From Cheiracanthium punctorium (lineage: Eukaryota > Arthropoda > Arachnida > Araneae > Cheiracanthiidae), in NCBI GenBank assembly GCA_038373885.1, contig JAWZYV010016037.1, positions 496,001 to 560,000 on the forward strand: a DNA stretch of 64,000 nucleotides. The letters are read 5' to 3'. Positions within the stretch are counted from its first letter, which is position 1, and each line of letters opens with the position of its first letter. A program made the position numbers and the translations under genes. This document shows positions 11,410 through 20,684 of this stretch, piece by piece. The notes beneath the pieces were generated by a model. That model ran no database searches. It saw only the letters and a program-made list of their open reading frames with translations, and was not told where the DNA came from.

Positions 11410-11530
11410 TGTTGTTGTTAAACCAAATCGGGCGACATTTTGGCTCAAAATCTTTGGGCTTTAATGTATTGAAAGTTTTTTGGGTAACCATATAAATAAA
11501 TTCTCTGTCGATTGCAGTCAAAAAGGCAGG
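11410..11530 (+). repeat. F1 family fragment
   Basis: The stretch with TTAATGTATTGAAAGTTTTT, ATATAAATAAATTCTCTGTC and GATTGCAGTCAAAAA matches the F1 arm at about 18770-18840 (TGTATTCAAAGTCATTTGG, AAATAAATTCTCAGTCGATT). Confidence 0.6.
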
Positions 11531-11879
11531 GATGTTACAAGAAGCCTAAATAAGAAATTTCAGATTCTGCGCTAATCGTTTTTGTGTTGTGTGCGAGATA
11601 TATACGTATATATTTACAGACGTCACCCCGAAATTAGCAAAATGACTTCTCCATTTGTCAAAGTGGATCAAACATATGTACGTCCGTACAGACTTTACGC
11701 AGAAATTTGTCCAAATACGTTGACAGATAGACGAAATAATTTTTTCTGTATATATCTAAATACTGGAATTTTTCGTGATTGCAGAACTTTCTTTTACTTC
11801 TCGCAAGGAAGTAAAAATGACTTTAGAAAAAGCCTGGAAAATGCAAAATGGGTCAGAAAAATTCTGAAGTGAAGAAAAG
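11531..11879. other. Unassigned; possible F1-like edge
   Basis: Contains GCAAGGAAGTAAAAATGACT near 11805, resembling the AAGGAAGTA termini of F1, but nothing more can be aligned. The 96-codon frame at 11582-11872 shows no motif. Confidence 0.35.
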
Positions 11880-12168
11880 TGCTCTAACTTTAAGCATCTG
11901 TAACTAGGTGTAGTTTGGTCGTGGAAGGACGAATTTTTCTTTAGTATGCATGAAATTGTATAAAGACAATTTTTCTATATATAGCTGGTAGGACCGGGGG
12001 GACCACATAAAAATTTAAATTTCTTAATTTTTATAGGAATTGATTTATTGAGTTCGATTTTTCTGGTATGATAGATTATATAATTTCATTTTTTCGATTG
12101 GAACTATGTGTCTCTGATTAACGGTTTAGGAAATAGCCATTGGGCACCGTTAGCAGAGGACACCCTGT
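11880..12168. mobile_element. Solitary arm of the ACAGGGTGTCC inverted-repeat transposon
   Basis: Matches the right arm at 9540-9817 over its whole length (GCATGAAATTGTATAAA, GGAATTGATTTATTGAG, CCATTGGGCACCGTTAGC) and ends ACACCCTGTATA. The partner arm is absent. Confidence 0.75.
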
Positions 12169-12690
12169 ATACTTTATATAATAGTATATATAATACATAC
12201 TATAAGCGCAACAACAACAAAAAAATAATAATAGAATAAAATAAACGTAAAATTTTCATCATTATAGACGATATTCTGAACACATTTCATCCTATTCATA
12301 TCATTGCATGATTGCAAGGGAAAATAACATTGGTGCTCTTCATGAAGTAAACGCTTGGCATGAATTGTGAAAGGACGTTACATACAGGCCCTAATTTTTT
12401 TCTATATTTCAGACTTCAATAGCTTTATAGCTTTTCCAGAGATCATTTTGCAAATTCCCTCTCGTAAATCGAACCAGTTGTTTTGTAGATACTCGAAGAA
12501 ACTATCTCCATTAAAGTTTCGAACAGTTACAATAGGATGTAATACATATGGAAACGTAGCAAGTAAACATGAATAACATATATTGTCTGTTATGCATATA
12601 GTATTATATAAAACGTAATGATTACTCTATCTCTATAGGAAATAGTTATGATCTACGCAAACAATAAGTAATATTAATAATATTACCTCT
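12169..12690. other. Unassigned AT-rich stretch
   Basis: No recognisable feature. Confidence 0.45.
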
Positions 12691-12696
12691 TTATTT

Positions 12697-13405
12697 ACAT
12701 ATGATTTTAAAGATTTATTTAACAATATTCCTCTTGACGACTTCTACAATGTAATTAATGAATTATTTGCAACTTGTGTTAACAATATTATGTTTCTATC
12801 CCATGTTGATGTAACTTATTTCAATTATCTATCTAAATTTATTATCTATAATAATTATATTCTGCATAACAATAAAATATATCTACAAAATCATGGTATA
12901 CCACAAGGGGGTTCAGCATCCAGTTACCTTGCAGATCTATACTTATATTACTATCAGAATATAAGTATAGATCTGCACTACTACACATATCATACTTAAA
13001 CGATATATATATATATGTGATATATTACTAGTAAATACTGCCAATAATAATAACATTATCTTCCCAATAAAATATCCTTCTGCTCTGGAAATAATTAAAA
13101 ATTATATGCTTAACAATTCTGTTAGTTTTTTAGATCAAAGTATTTCTATCACTCCTAGAAATTACCTTAGTTTCAATATAAATGATAAGAGAAAAGATTT
13201 TAATTTTAAAGTAAATAGCTTTACTCATTTTCACACACTGCTTACATAAATCTGTATTCCGCAATATCATCTATAATCACTGCTGTAGAATCAAGTTTCT
13301 CTGTTCTGAAGATTTTAAAGTCTCCAATTTTAAATCACTTTTTCTGTCAGCTAGACAATATAACTTTCCTACTAAGTTCCTAAAATCTATTATATACAAT
13401 TCTTG
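12697..13405 (+). pseudogene. Reverse transcriptase remnant (Penelope-like)
   Basis: An open frame to 12999 shows YDFKDLFNNIPLDD (the catalytic-Asp A motif of reverse transcriptases), a spacer, then GIPQGGSASSYLADLYL (the B motif, GxPxGxxxSxxLADxY). After a frame change comes SYLND where YxDD is expected, then IKYPSALEIIKNYMLNN, SVSFLDQSISITPRNYLSF (FLD motif) and, at 13258-13405 in another frame, LCSEDFKVSNFKSLF. The order A, B, C and FLD is that of Penelope-like elements and related RTs. A perfect 20-bp inverted repeat (12930-12949 and 12958-12977) sits between the B and C motifs. Stops and frameshifts make it inactive. No endonuclease domain was found downstream. The clade assignment is weaker than the RT call. 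Confidence 0.72.
12930..12977. repeat. Perfect 20-bp hairpin inside the RT remnant
   Basis: The 20-mer TGCAGATCTATACTTATATT is followed after 8 bases by its exact reverse complement. The left arm codes for the conserved ADLYLY of the RT B motif, so the right arm looks like a templated inverted copy of it. Confidence 0.9.
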
Positions 13406-13510
13406 AAGGTAACGTGTCTATTGTCTTTGTTAATTTACTGGAGGTTGGGTGAGGTTTTGGTTTTAAGGTTGTGATTGGATGGTTTGGTCGGGCGGAGGAA
13501 GCTTTTTCTC

Positions 13511-13527
13511 AAAAAAAAAAAAAAAAA
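13511..13527. repeat. Poly-A run
   Basis: Homopolymer of about 17 A, in a G/T-rich context (GGTTGGGTGAGGTTTTGG upstream). Confidence 0.8.
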
Positions 13528-13571
13528 GAGTAATATGTATAAAAACACTCTTTATGTGTATATGCATGCAT

Positions 13572-13578
<7 letters not shown>

Positions 13579-13665
<87 letters not shown>

Positions 13666-13667
13666 CT
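13579..13667. repeat. (TA)n microsatellite
   Basis: Long TA array with single interruptions (TACATA). It produces artificial Tyr-Ile frames in two phases that are not genes. Confidence 0.95.
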
Positions 13668-14089
13668 GGGGAGAAAAAAAAGGGGGGGGTTCCTATATTG
13701 TGATTATACTGTCCTACTTATATTTTATAACATAAAAACATTTTTCTTTCATTATTAGATTAATCTTCTGATATAAACAAACTTATTATTCATAGTTTGT
13801 TATTATTAATAATCATTATAGTTTTAAAAACAATATGTTATATTTAATTGGCTATACCATCTATTTTATTCAATTAATATACCTGGATACTAATAATATT
13901 ACCCTATAGTATTTGGCAACACCTTTATATTCTTCTTTCCACTGTTACACTTTTATTTTGTGGCAACACCAGTTTTCACTTACTAAAATTTTTAATTTTG
14001 GCAACACTTAGTACTCGCCTTCCATGTGCTTTCTACCACTCCAAATTGGTATGTCTATTTTTCAGTGCTTTGTCTATTATTTTGAAACA
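13668..14089. other. Unassigned; short GGCAACAC repeats
   Basis: TTTGGCAACACC-like motifs recur near 13913, 13962 and 13998. No element boundary found. Confidence 0.35.
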
Positions 14090-15164
14090 GAAGATATTTT
14101 GTTATGGGAATCCGTGTTGTACGGGTCCTGAGCTATACTCCACCTGGAGTACGGACTCCGCTTATAATCGCTGGAAAAATTATTTGCACTCCTCAGAAAC
14201 ACAATGTTATTTAATGTTGCCATTCAAATTTATATTAATTAGGAGCTAAAGCGTAATAAAATCAGAACATCTGTTTCAGCTGTATTTTTAATAATGTAAA
14301 ACCTATTGGACACCTTGCGAATTTGCCACCCATGGCGATTTTTCATTATTTGGCGACTTTCGTACATGTAAAGTTAATAAAAGCTACGGAACAGATAGGA
14401 TAGCTTGCCACCCATGGCGACTTTTCATTATTTGGCGATTTACACATGCTCACAACCTATAATTACTGTTCATTTAAGGTTACCGGAAAACAGTTATCCA
14501 TATTTTCATTTACATAATCGTTTGCAGATTGGCGTACTTAGCACCACGAATTATACCATCTCGTCGCGCTAGCAAATATCCAAAGTGTACTATAACTGCT
14601 ATAATGGCATAGTTAACGCCGCCAAATATTTCTACTGGTAGCAAATAATCCAGCTGGATCGAACCGGCTTTAAAATAATCTGTTTTAATTATTTTTCATT
14701 TTCAAGATATTAGTTATTCTGTTTTGGAAAAACGAATAATCGCTAATTCTAAACTCCTGTTGTCTAAGCGAACTTACTATTTGAAAATTGTCAACTTTGT
14801 GTAACACATTTTGAGTTACTTATTTCATATAGTTTTTATTTTGGCGTAAAATAGGCGGAATTCTAACTCATGTTTGTAAATTTCACGCGATTCTTAGATA
14901 CTTGGAAATGCTTTTTTGCAAAAGAATGAATGATTATATGCCAAATCTGGCAACCATTATGCTTATTTTTTTAGTTTTTTATTAATATCTTCTAAAATAA
15001 TTCGATTTTCGAAATTTAAACTTAGCAGGTTCCTCGGAATTTTTCGAATCTGTGGGCACCTTAGTCGAAATTCAAATCCCCACGGTTTAGGAGAAGATAG
15101 GCGAACAAACTTTTGACAGCGGCGACGACAGCGGCCCTTACTTTTTTTTAGAATACAGAGACTA
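14090..15164 (+). repeat. F3 family copy A (left arm of inverted pair)
   Basis: From GAAGATATTTTGTTATGGG to TTTTTTTAGAATACAGAG this block is the reverse complement of 16563-17613 with scattered differences. Recognisable landmarks in order: CGTGTTGTACGGGTCC, TTGCCACCCATGGCGACTTT, TTGGCGATTTACACATGC, GATTGGCGTACTTAGC, CCCACGGTTTAGGAG, and GGCCCTTACTTTTTTTTAG. Related copies lie at 29698-30790 and 46855-49640. No coding motif is seen; the nature of F3 is unknown. Confidence 0.8.
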
Positions 15165-15300
15165 GGGGCCAAGGCCCTTAGACTCGCTATGCTCGCTTTT
15201 TTGTATTAGGAATTCGGCTCCTAATGAGGCTTATTCGTAAAAAAGGGATAAGTTCAACAGACAAAACCCAAAGATTGAATCAGATAGAATATGACCGAGC
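15165..15300 (+). repeat. F3 family copy B, 5' end only
   Basis: Directly after copy A a second F3 copy starts with ACTAGGGGCCAAGGCCC, GACTCGCTATGCTCGC and TTCGTAAAAAAGGG, and runs to GACCGAGC, where a hAT end interrupts it. The full order is visible in copy C (minus, ending 17845) and at 46855-47000. Confidence 0.72.
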
Positions 15301-15490
15301 TAGGGATGGACGCGAGACGCGAGAATTCTCGCATTGTCTCGCGTTCTCGCATTGTCCCGCGATACGAGACAGGCTTTTTTTGCGAGACGAGAAAAAAATA
15401 TTTTGCGGGACGAGACGCGAGACGAGACAGAGTCTTGTCTCGCGCGAGATTTCTCGCGAGAATTCTCGCATTTTCTTCCGTCTCGCATAA
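15301..15490 (+). mobile_element. hAT-like element end with GCGAGAC subterminal repeats
   Basis: TAGGGATGGACGCGAGACGC opens a block of many GCGAGAC/GTCTCGC motifs on both strands (CpG-rich, low complexity). The matching opposite end lies at 29570-29697, reading GCGTCCATCCCTA into the same F3 position. GACCGAGC flanks both ends (15293-15300 and 29698-29705) and would be the 8-bp target duplication. The interior has long artificial frames on both strands and no transposase. Confidence 0.68.
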
Positions 15491-16562
15491 ATACGATCTG
15501 AAAAGCGACAATTTGCCTGAAGCCTCTACCGTTTAACTTGCGTCTCCTTCGTTTTCGGTCCTGGTATACTATCAGCACTCTACAATACGCACAAACACGT
15601 AACATTTAAAATTAGAAGAGACGAGAGATATACAAAACACACAAAGGAGAGGATAAAGAAAGAGGCGGAAAAAAAAAGAAAACAGAGAAGAGTTGAAAGA
15701 AAAATAATAAGTAAATAGGAAAGGCGGTACGGTATGTTCAAATCTGACCACTTTTAGAAGGGGCCCGGGGCATTAAGTTTGGGGCACCCCTTACTGTCCC
15801 CTTTTTTACGCATTAAGCCCCTTTACTGAGCCTACCTTTTTAAAGCATTTTAACCCAGTTTTGACCGCTGCTGTACTCGAAAATTGCATTAACTGTAGTT
15901 TAGTATTTAAGTTAACTGTAGTTTTTGTACTTTAATCAAATCGTATTTATCACCCCAAAAAAATATCTCTAACTTGATCTAGTGATAGACGATTAGGTAA
16001 TACCTATATTATAGAGGAAATTCACTTTTTTCCCCACAATTACTATTTCAGTACATATGAAATTATAATTTAGATAATCGGGATATATATGGGCCCCCTT
16101 TTTCTTCAGGGGCACCGGACTACCGCCCCCCCCCTCTTGCCCCTGTGACAATCGGGTTTCGGGTATATCAGAGGGAGATTAGAAGTAGAGCAACTTGCAT
16201 TCGCATTGATGCTTAGTCTGAGTAGGTTGAAATATGGTTGAATATCCTTGGTTGAAATATCCTTGTACCGATATTATCCTCAAACTTTCCCCAAACACAC
16301 GTTTCACCCAAAAACACGTTGCGGCGCGCGTAGGGGGGGGGGGCACCCTGGTGACAATTTTCTAGGGGCGGTTAAATCCCTATCGTTGGCCTATTTTAAA
16401 GAGATTTAAATGACATTTTTTATTCTTATATATTAATATCGGACGGAAAGAAATGCAAGCAATTTTTTTTAAACTATTTCTCTTTTCGTTTATATTATCA
16501 TGTTTTCCCTTCCTTCCGCTTGCAAAACTTCAGAGTGTGACACATTTTCGTGTAAAAATCTC
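15491..16562. other. Unassigned, probable interior of the inserted element
   Basis: A purine-rich patch (15610-15720), G- and C-runs (15760-15790, 16090-16145, 16325-16350) and no credible frame. It is the spacer of the F3 inverted pair. Confidence 0.4.
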
Positions 16563-17845
16563 TCTATTCTAAAAAGAAGTAAAGGCCGCTGTCGCCGCCG
16601 CTGTCAAAAGCTTGTCAGCGTATCTCCTCCTAAACCGTGGGGATTTGAGTTTCGACTAAGGTGCCCACAGATTCGAAAAATTCCGAGGAACCTGCTAAGC
16701 TGATTTAAATTTAGAAAATCGAATTATTTTAGAAGATATTAATAAAAAACTGAAAAAATAAACCGAATGGTTGCCAGATTTGGCATAAAATCATTCATTC
16801 CTTTGCAACAAAGCGTTTCCAAGTATCTAGAATCGCGTGAAATTTACAAACATGAGTTAGAATTACGCCCATTTTACGCCAAAATAAAAACTATATGAAA
16901 TAAGTAACTCAAAACACAAAGTTGACAATTTTCAAATAGTAAGTTCGCTTAGACAACAGGAGTTTAGAATTAGCGATTATTCCTTTTTCCAAAACAGAAT
17001 AACTAATATCTTGAAAATAAAAAATAATTAAAATGCAGATTGTTTTAAAGCCGGTTCTCGTCCAGCTGGATTATTTGCTACCAGTAGAAATATTTGGCGG
17101 CGTTAACTATGCCATTATAGCAGTATTTGCTAGCGCGACGAGATGGTATAATTCGTGGTGCTAAGTACGCCAATCTGCAAACGATTATGTAAATGAAAAT
17201 ATGGATAATGGTTTTCCGGTAACCTTACATGAACAGTAATTATAGGTTGTGAGCATGTGTAAATCGCCAAATAATGAAAAGTCGCCATTGGTGGCAAGCT
17301 ATCCTATCTGTTCCGTAGCTTTTATTAACTTTACATGTGCGCAAGTCGCCAAATAATGAAAAATCGCAATGGGTGGCAAATTCGAAGGGTGTCCAATAGG
17401 TTTTACATTATTAAAAATACAACTGAAACAGATGTTCTGATTTTATTATGCTTTAGCTCCTAATTAATATAACTTTTGAATGGCAACATTGAAAATCATT
17501 GTGTTTCTGAAGAGTGCAAATAATTTTTCCAGCGATTATAAGCGGAGTCCGCACGCCAGGTGTAGTATAGCGCAGGACCCGTACAACACGGATTCCCATA
17601 ACAAAATATCTTCCGTGTTATGAGGGGGAGGGGTTCTACTGTAGTGTGAAGTTTCAATTTTTATGTACCAATGAACATGCAAGAACCAAGCAATGCGTAG
17701 CTCAGTAACATTCTATCTGATCCAATCTTCGGGTTTTGTCTGTTGAAATTATGTCTTTTTTACGAATAAGCCTGATTAGGGGCCGAATGTCTCATACGAA
17801 AAGCGAGCGTAGCGAGTCTGGGGGCCTTGGCCCCTAGTGATACAA
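16563..17845 (-). repeat. F3 family copy C (minus), apparently full length
   Basis: Read on the minus strand it begins ACTAGGGGCCAAGGCCCCC at about 17844, passes CGTAAAAAAGACATAATTTC, GTACATAAAAATTGAAACTTC, then the segment that pairs with copy A, and ends TTCTATTCTAAAAAGAAG-like at 16563. About 1.28 kb. It lacks the hAT found in copy B at the corresponding position (ACTGAGCTACGC here is uninterrupted). Confidence 0.78.
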
Positions 17846-18177
17846 AAAAAAAAATCACTTCACCAAAAGCTATAGAGGCAATGGGGCTACTGTGCACTTA
17901 AAAATCAGGCCACTGACCTTGAAAAATTATCGGAATGTCAACTTTCAATAGAGATAAATACAAAATACATGAATATACCTCTGTTTGCGCCCTTTCGGAT
18001 GCCCACTCCTTTACATTTTTTATTCCCCCCCCCCCCCCCACACACACACATGCACACTCACATTCATTTGAAAAAATAAACCCATTTAATGTTGTGCGGT
18101 TTTTCTCTTTCCACTGCTTTTTCACTGGTTCTTCAAAAACTGTACTATGTACTTTTATCAACAGTCACCCAGTATTC
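17846..18177. other. Unassigned; poly-C/(CA)n patch
   Basis: A C-run followed by CACACACACA at 18026-18050. No gene recognised; the overlapping frames on both strands are chance. Confidence 0.45.
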
Positions 18178-18185
18178 ATTATGTC

Positions 18186-18438
18186 CAGTGGCGTACGCAA
18201 GGGGGGGAGGGTTTGGGGGTTCACCCCTCCCCCTTGTCAAAATTTTTTTAACAAAATGTCCACAAATTTTCAATTTTTAGCTTAAATATTACGTTACACA
18301 ATATTACATTTATACACATTTAATTTATACACATTTATACATTTACACACATTTATTTTAGCTTAAATATTACATTTTAACACAAAGTTATGTCTATAAC
18401 CCCCTCCCCCCCTTGAAGGAAGTCTGCGTATGCCACTG
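18186..18438. mobile_element. hAT-type MITE, 253 bp
   Basis: Ends CAGTGGCGTACGCA and, reverse-complemented, CAGTGGCATACGCA; flanked by ATTATGTC and ATCATGTC (7 of 8 identical). G- and C-runs lie just inside the ends. Confidence 0.88.
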
Positions 18439-18463
18439 ATCATGTCAAGAAAGAAGAAAAAAA

Positions 18464-20436
18464 ATCTGATGTGTCCAACACATGACTTCCTTGCACGTCC
18501 ATTAGATCAAAAATATTTTCGACGCACTTCCTCTAAATTTATTTGTTTGAAAGAGATAAAATATCAATAATAGTAAGGTTTAGCGATTTCTAGCTAAATA
18601 TTTCGATATCGCCAAGCTGAGTTCAATTTGAAAGATTTCCTTCTGACACTTTATTTGGCGATATTTCACCAAAAGCCGACAAACTTGAGATAGTCAGCGA
18701 GATTTTGGGGATAGCCAAAGTAGTCATTGACCACAGATTTTCAATGAATTGAATGCATCTATACACCTCAATGTATTCAAAGTCATTTGGCTCACCATGT
18801 AAATAAATTCTCAGTCGATTGCTGTCAAAAAAGATATTGAGAACAGTTAGATATTACAATAGTTCTAAATACAAAGTTAAAAAATCTACGGGTTAAAGTT
18901 TTAGAGTTATACAAAATAGGAAATAATTTTTGGCGCCAAATTTGTCGATATTTCTGCGAAACTCGTCAATGTCGACGACATTTGGCGAGATTTTAAGCAT
19001 AAAACAAACAATGACAGATTATCGCCAAATTTGGCGATATTTCGCCAAAACTCGCCAAGAACGATGACAAATGGCGATACTTTGGGCATGGACCAAATGA
19101 CTGACTATCGCCAAATTTGGCGATATTTCGCCAAAACTCGCCAAGGTCGAGGACAGACGGCGAGATTTTGGGCATGTACCAAACAATGACTGTCTACAGT
19201 TGTATTATAATGAAGATGTCCATAGACATTAAGGTACTGAAACTCTTTTCGGTGGTCCTGTAAATAAACTCTCCAGTAGATTGGAACCAAAAATCGAGAT
19301 GCACAACTAGATGTTACAACATTCTTATATATGAAATTTCATAATAGTTTTTGAGATTTGAGAGTTAAAAATGCACACACGTACACCAAAAGTCGCCACG
19401 CTTGGCGACTTTTGGCATAGTTCTTGAGGGAGGCACGTGACCGTGGTCGGACCATTACCTAACTTATGTGGTAGGACGGTATTGTGCTTGAAATGGATCA
19501 ATGCCCCTAAAATTGCTATTGACCGTAATGTATTGGAAATCTTTTGAGTGTTCCTGTAGCAGAACTATAAATGATAAAGACACTTTTTTTAATGGAGAAA
19601 TTCATTTTCTAACTCTTTACAGCATATATCACTTCTGAGTCATTTGAAATATCCCAATACCTCTAAAAAACGCTTTGATGAATTTCGGCCCATAGAGCGT
19701 AATGTATTTCGAATCTTTTGGGCGGTCCTGTACATAAACTATTCAGTCGAATGGAGCCGAAAGGGGAGGTGCACAACTAGATGTTACAACAATCCTAAAT
19801 ATAAAGTTTCAACATTCAACGCCTAACAGTTTTTGAGATATGCGAGTTTAATGAATTTCGGCCCATTGAGTGTAATGTATTTCGAATGTTTTGGGCAGTC
19901 CTGTAGATAAACTATCCAGTCGAATGGAACCAAAAGGGGAGGTGCACAACTAGATGTTACAACTATCCAAAATATGAAGTTTCGACATTCTACGCCTAAT
20001 AGCTTTTGAGTTAGGCGAGTTTAATGAATTTCGGCCCATAGAGCGTAATGTATTTCGAATCTTTTGGGCGGTCCTGTACATAAACTATCCATTCGATTGC
20101 CACCAAAAGGGGAGGTGCACAACTAGATCGTAGAACAATCCTAAATATCAAATCTCAACATTCTACGACCAATAGTTTTTGAGATATGCGAGTTACATAC
20201 ATAGGTAAGTACGTACAGACGGCATGGAAAAACTGGCCACAGTAGACTCGCCACTGGTCAAAATGAGTTGCAGACGCGTTAATATGATCGTGCATGCTAG
20301 CCTACGATAAGATGCATCGAAAAAATTCTTAAAATTAAATTTAGAGGTAGTCAAAATCGGATTTTTTGTCGAAATTTGGCCACCAAAATTTTTCGGGATC
20401 ACATTACTTCCTTATACTACGTACAAGGAAGTAAAA
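18464..20436 (+). repeat. F1 palindrome, left arm
   Basis: Starts ATCTGATGTGTCCAACACAT then GACTTCCTTGCACGTCC, ends TACTACGTACAAGGAAGTA. The arm is the near-exact reverse complement of 20685-22646. Inside are three units of about 87 bp (18934, 19023, 19109), each with CGCCAAATTTGGCG or a variant, a 30-bp palindrome at 19386-19415 with one mismatched pair, and three units of about 173 bp (19681, 19853, 20027) with AATTTCGGCCCAT and GGGGAGGTGCACAACTAG. No protein motif is seen; frames such as 18907-19290 are translations of the tandem units. Both outer and inner termini carry ACTTCCTTG(C/T)ACGT-type sequence, so each arm could be one element. Confidence 0.92.
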
Positions 20437-20684
20437 AGTAATAATAAACATAAAAATTGCCTTTCAAAATGAGCAAAAGCGCTATACTTATAAAGAAATA
20501 TTGTAAAATACTACTATATGTATAAGATCTTTTCCTGTTTTAAAACTTCACGCTATGAGATGAGGAACAACCCTCGCAGAATTTCTCTTTATCCTTAACG
20601 CTTCCTCCACTCATTTAAAAAGACAAACTTTGAACACAGGACTGGGGCCGAAAGGAAACGCATGCTTTGTTGAGATGCCAAAGC
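20437..20684. other. Spacer of the F1 palindrome
   Basis: About 248 bp of single-copy-looking sequence between the arms. No frame or motif identified. Confidence 0.7.

Noticed and set aside
13475..13735. Two overlapping Tyr-Ile frames
   Set aside because: Products of the (TA)n microsatellite.
15224..15605. Long overlapping open frames on both strands, up to 101 codons
   Set aside because: They are translations of the GCGAGAC/GTCTCGC subterminal repeats of a hAT-like element; simultaneous frames on both strands of low-complexity DNA are not genes.
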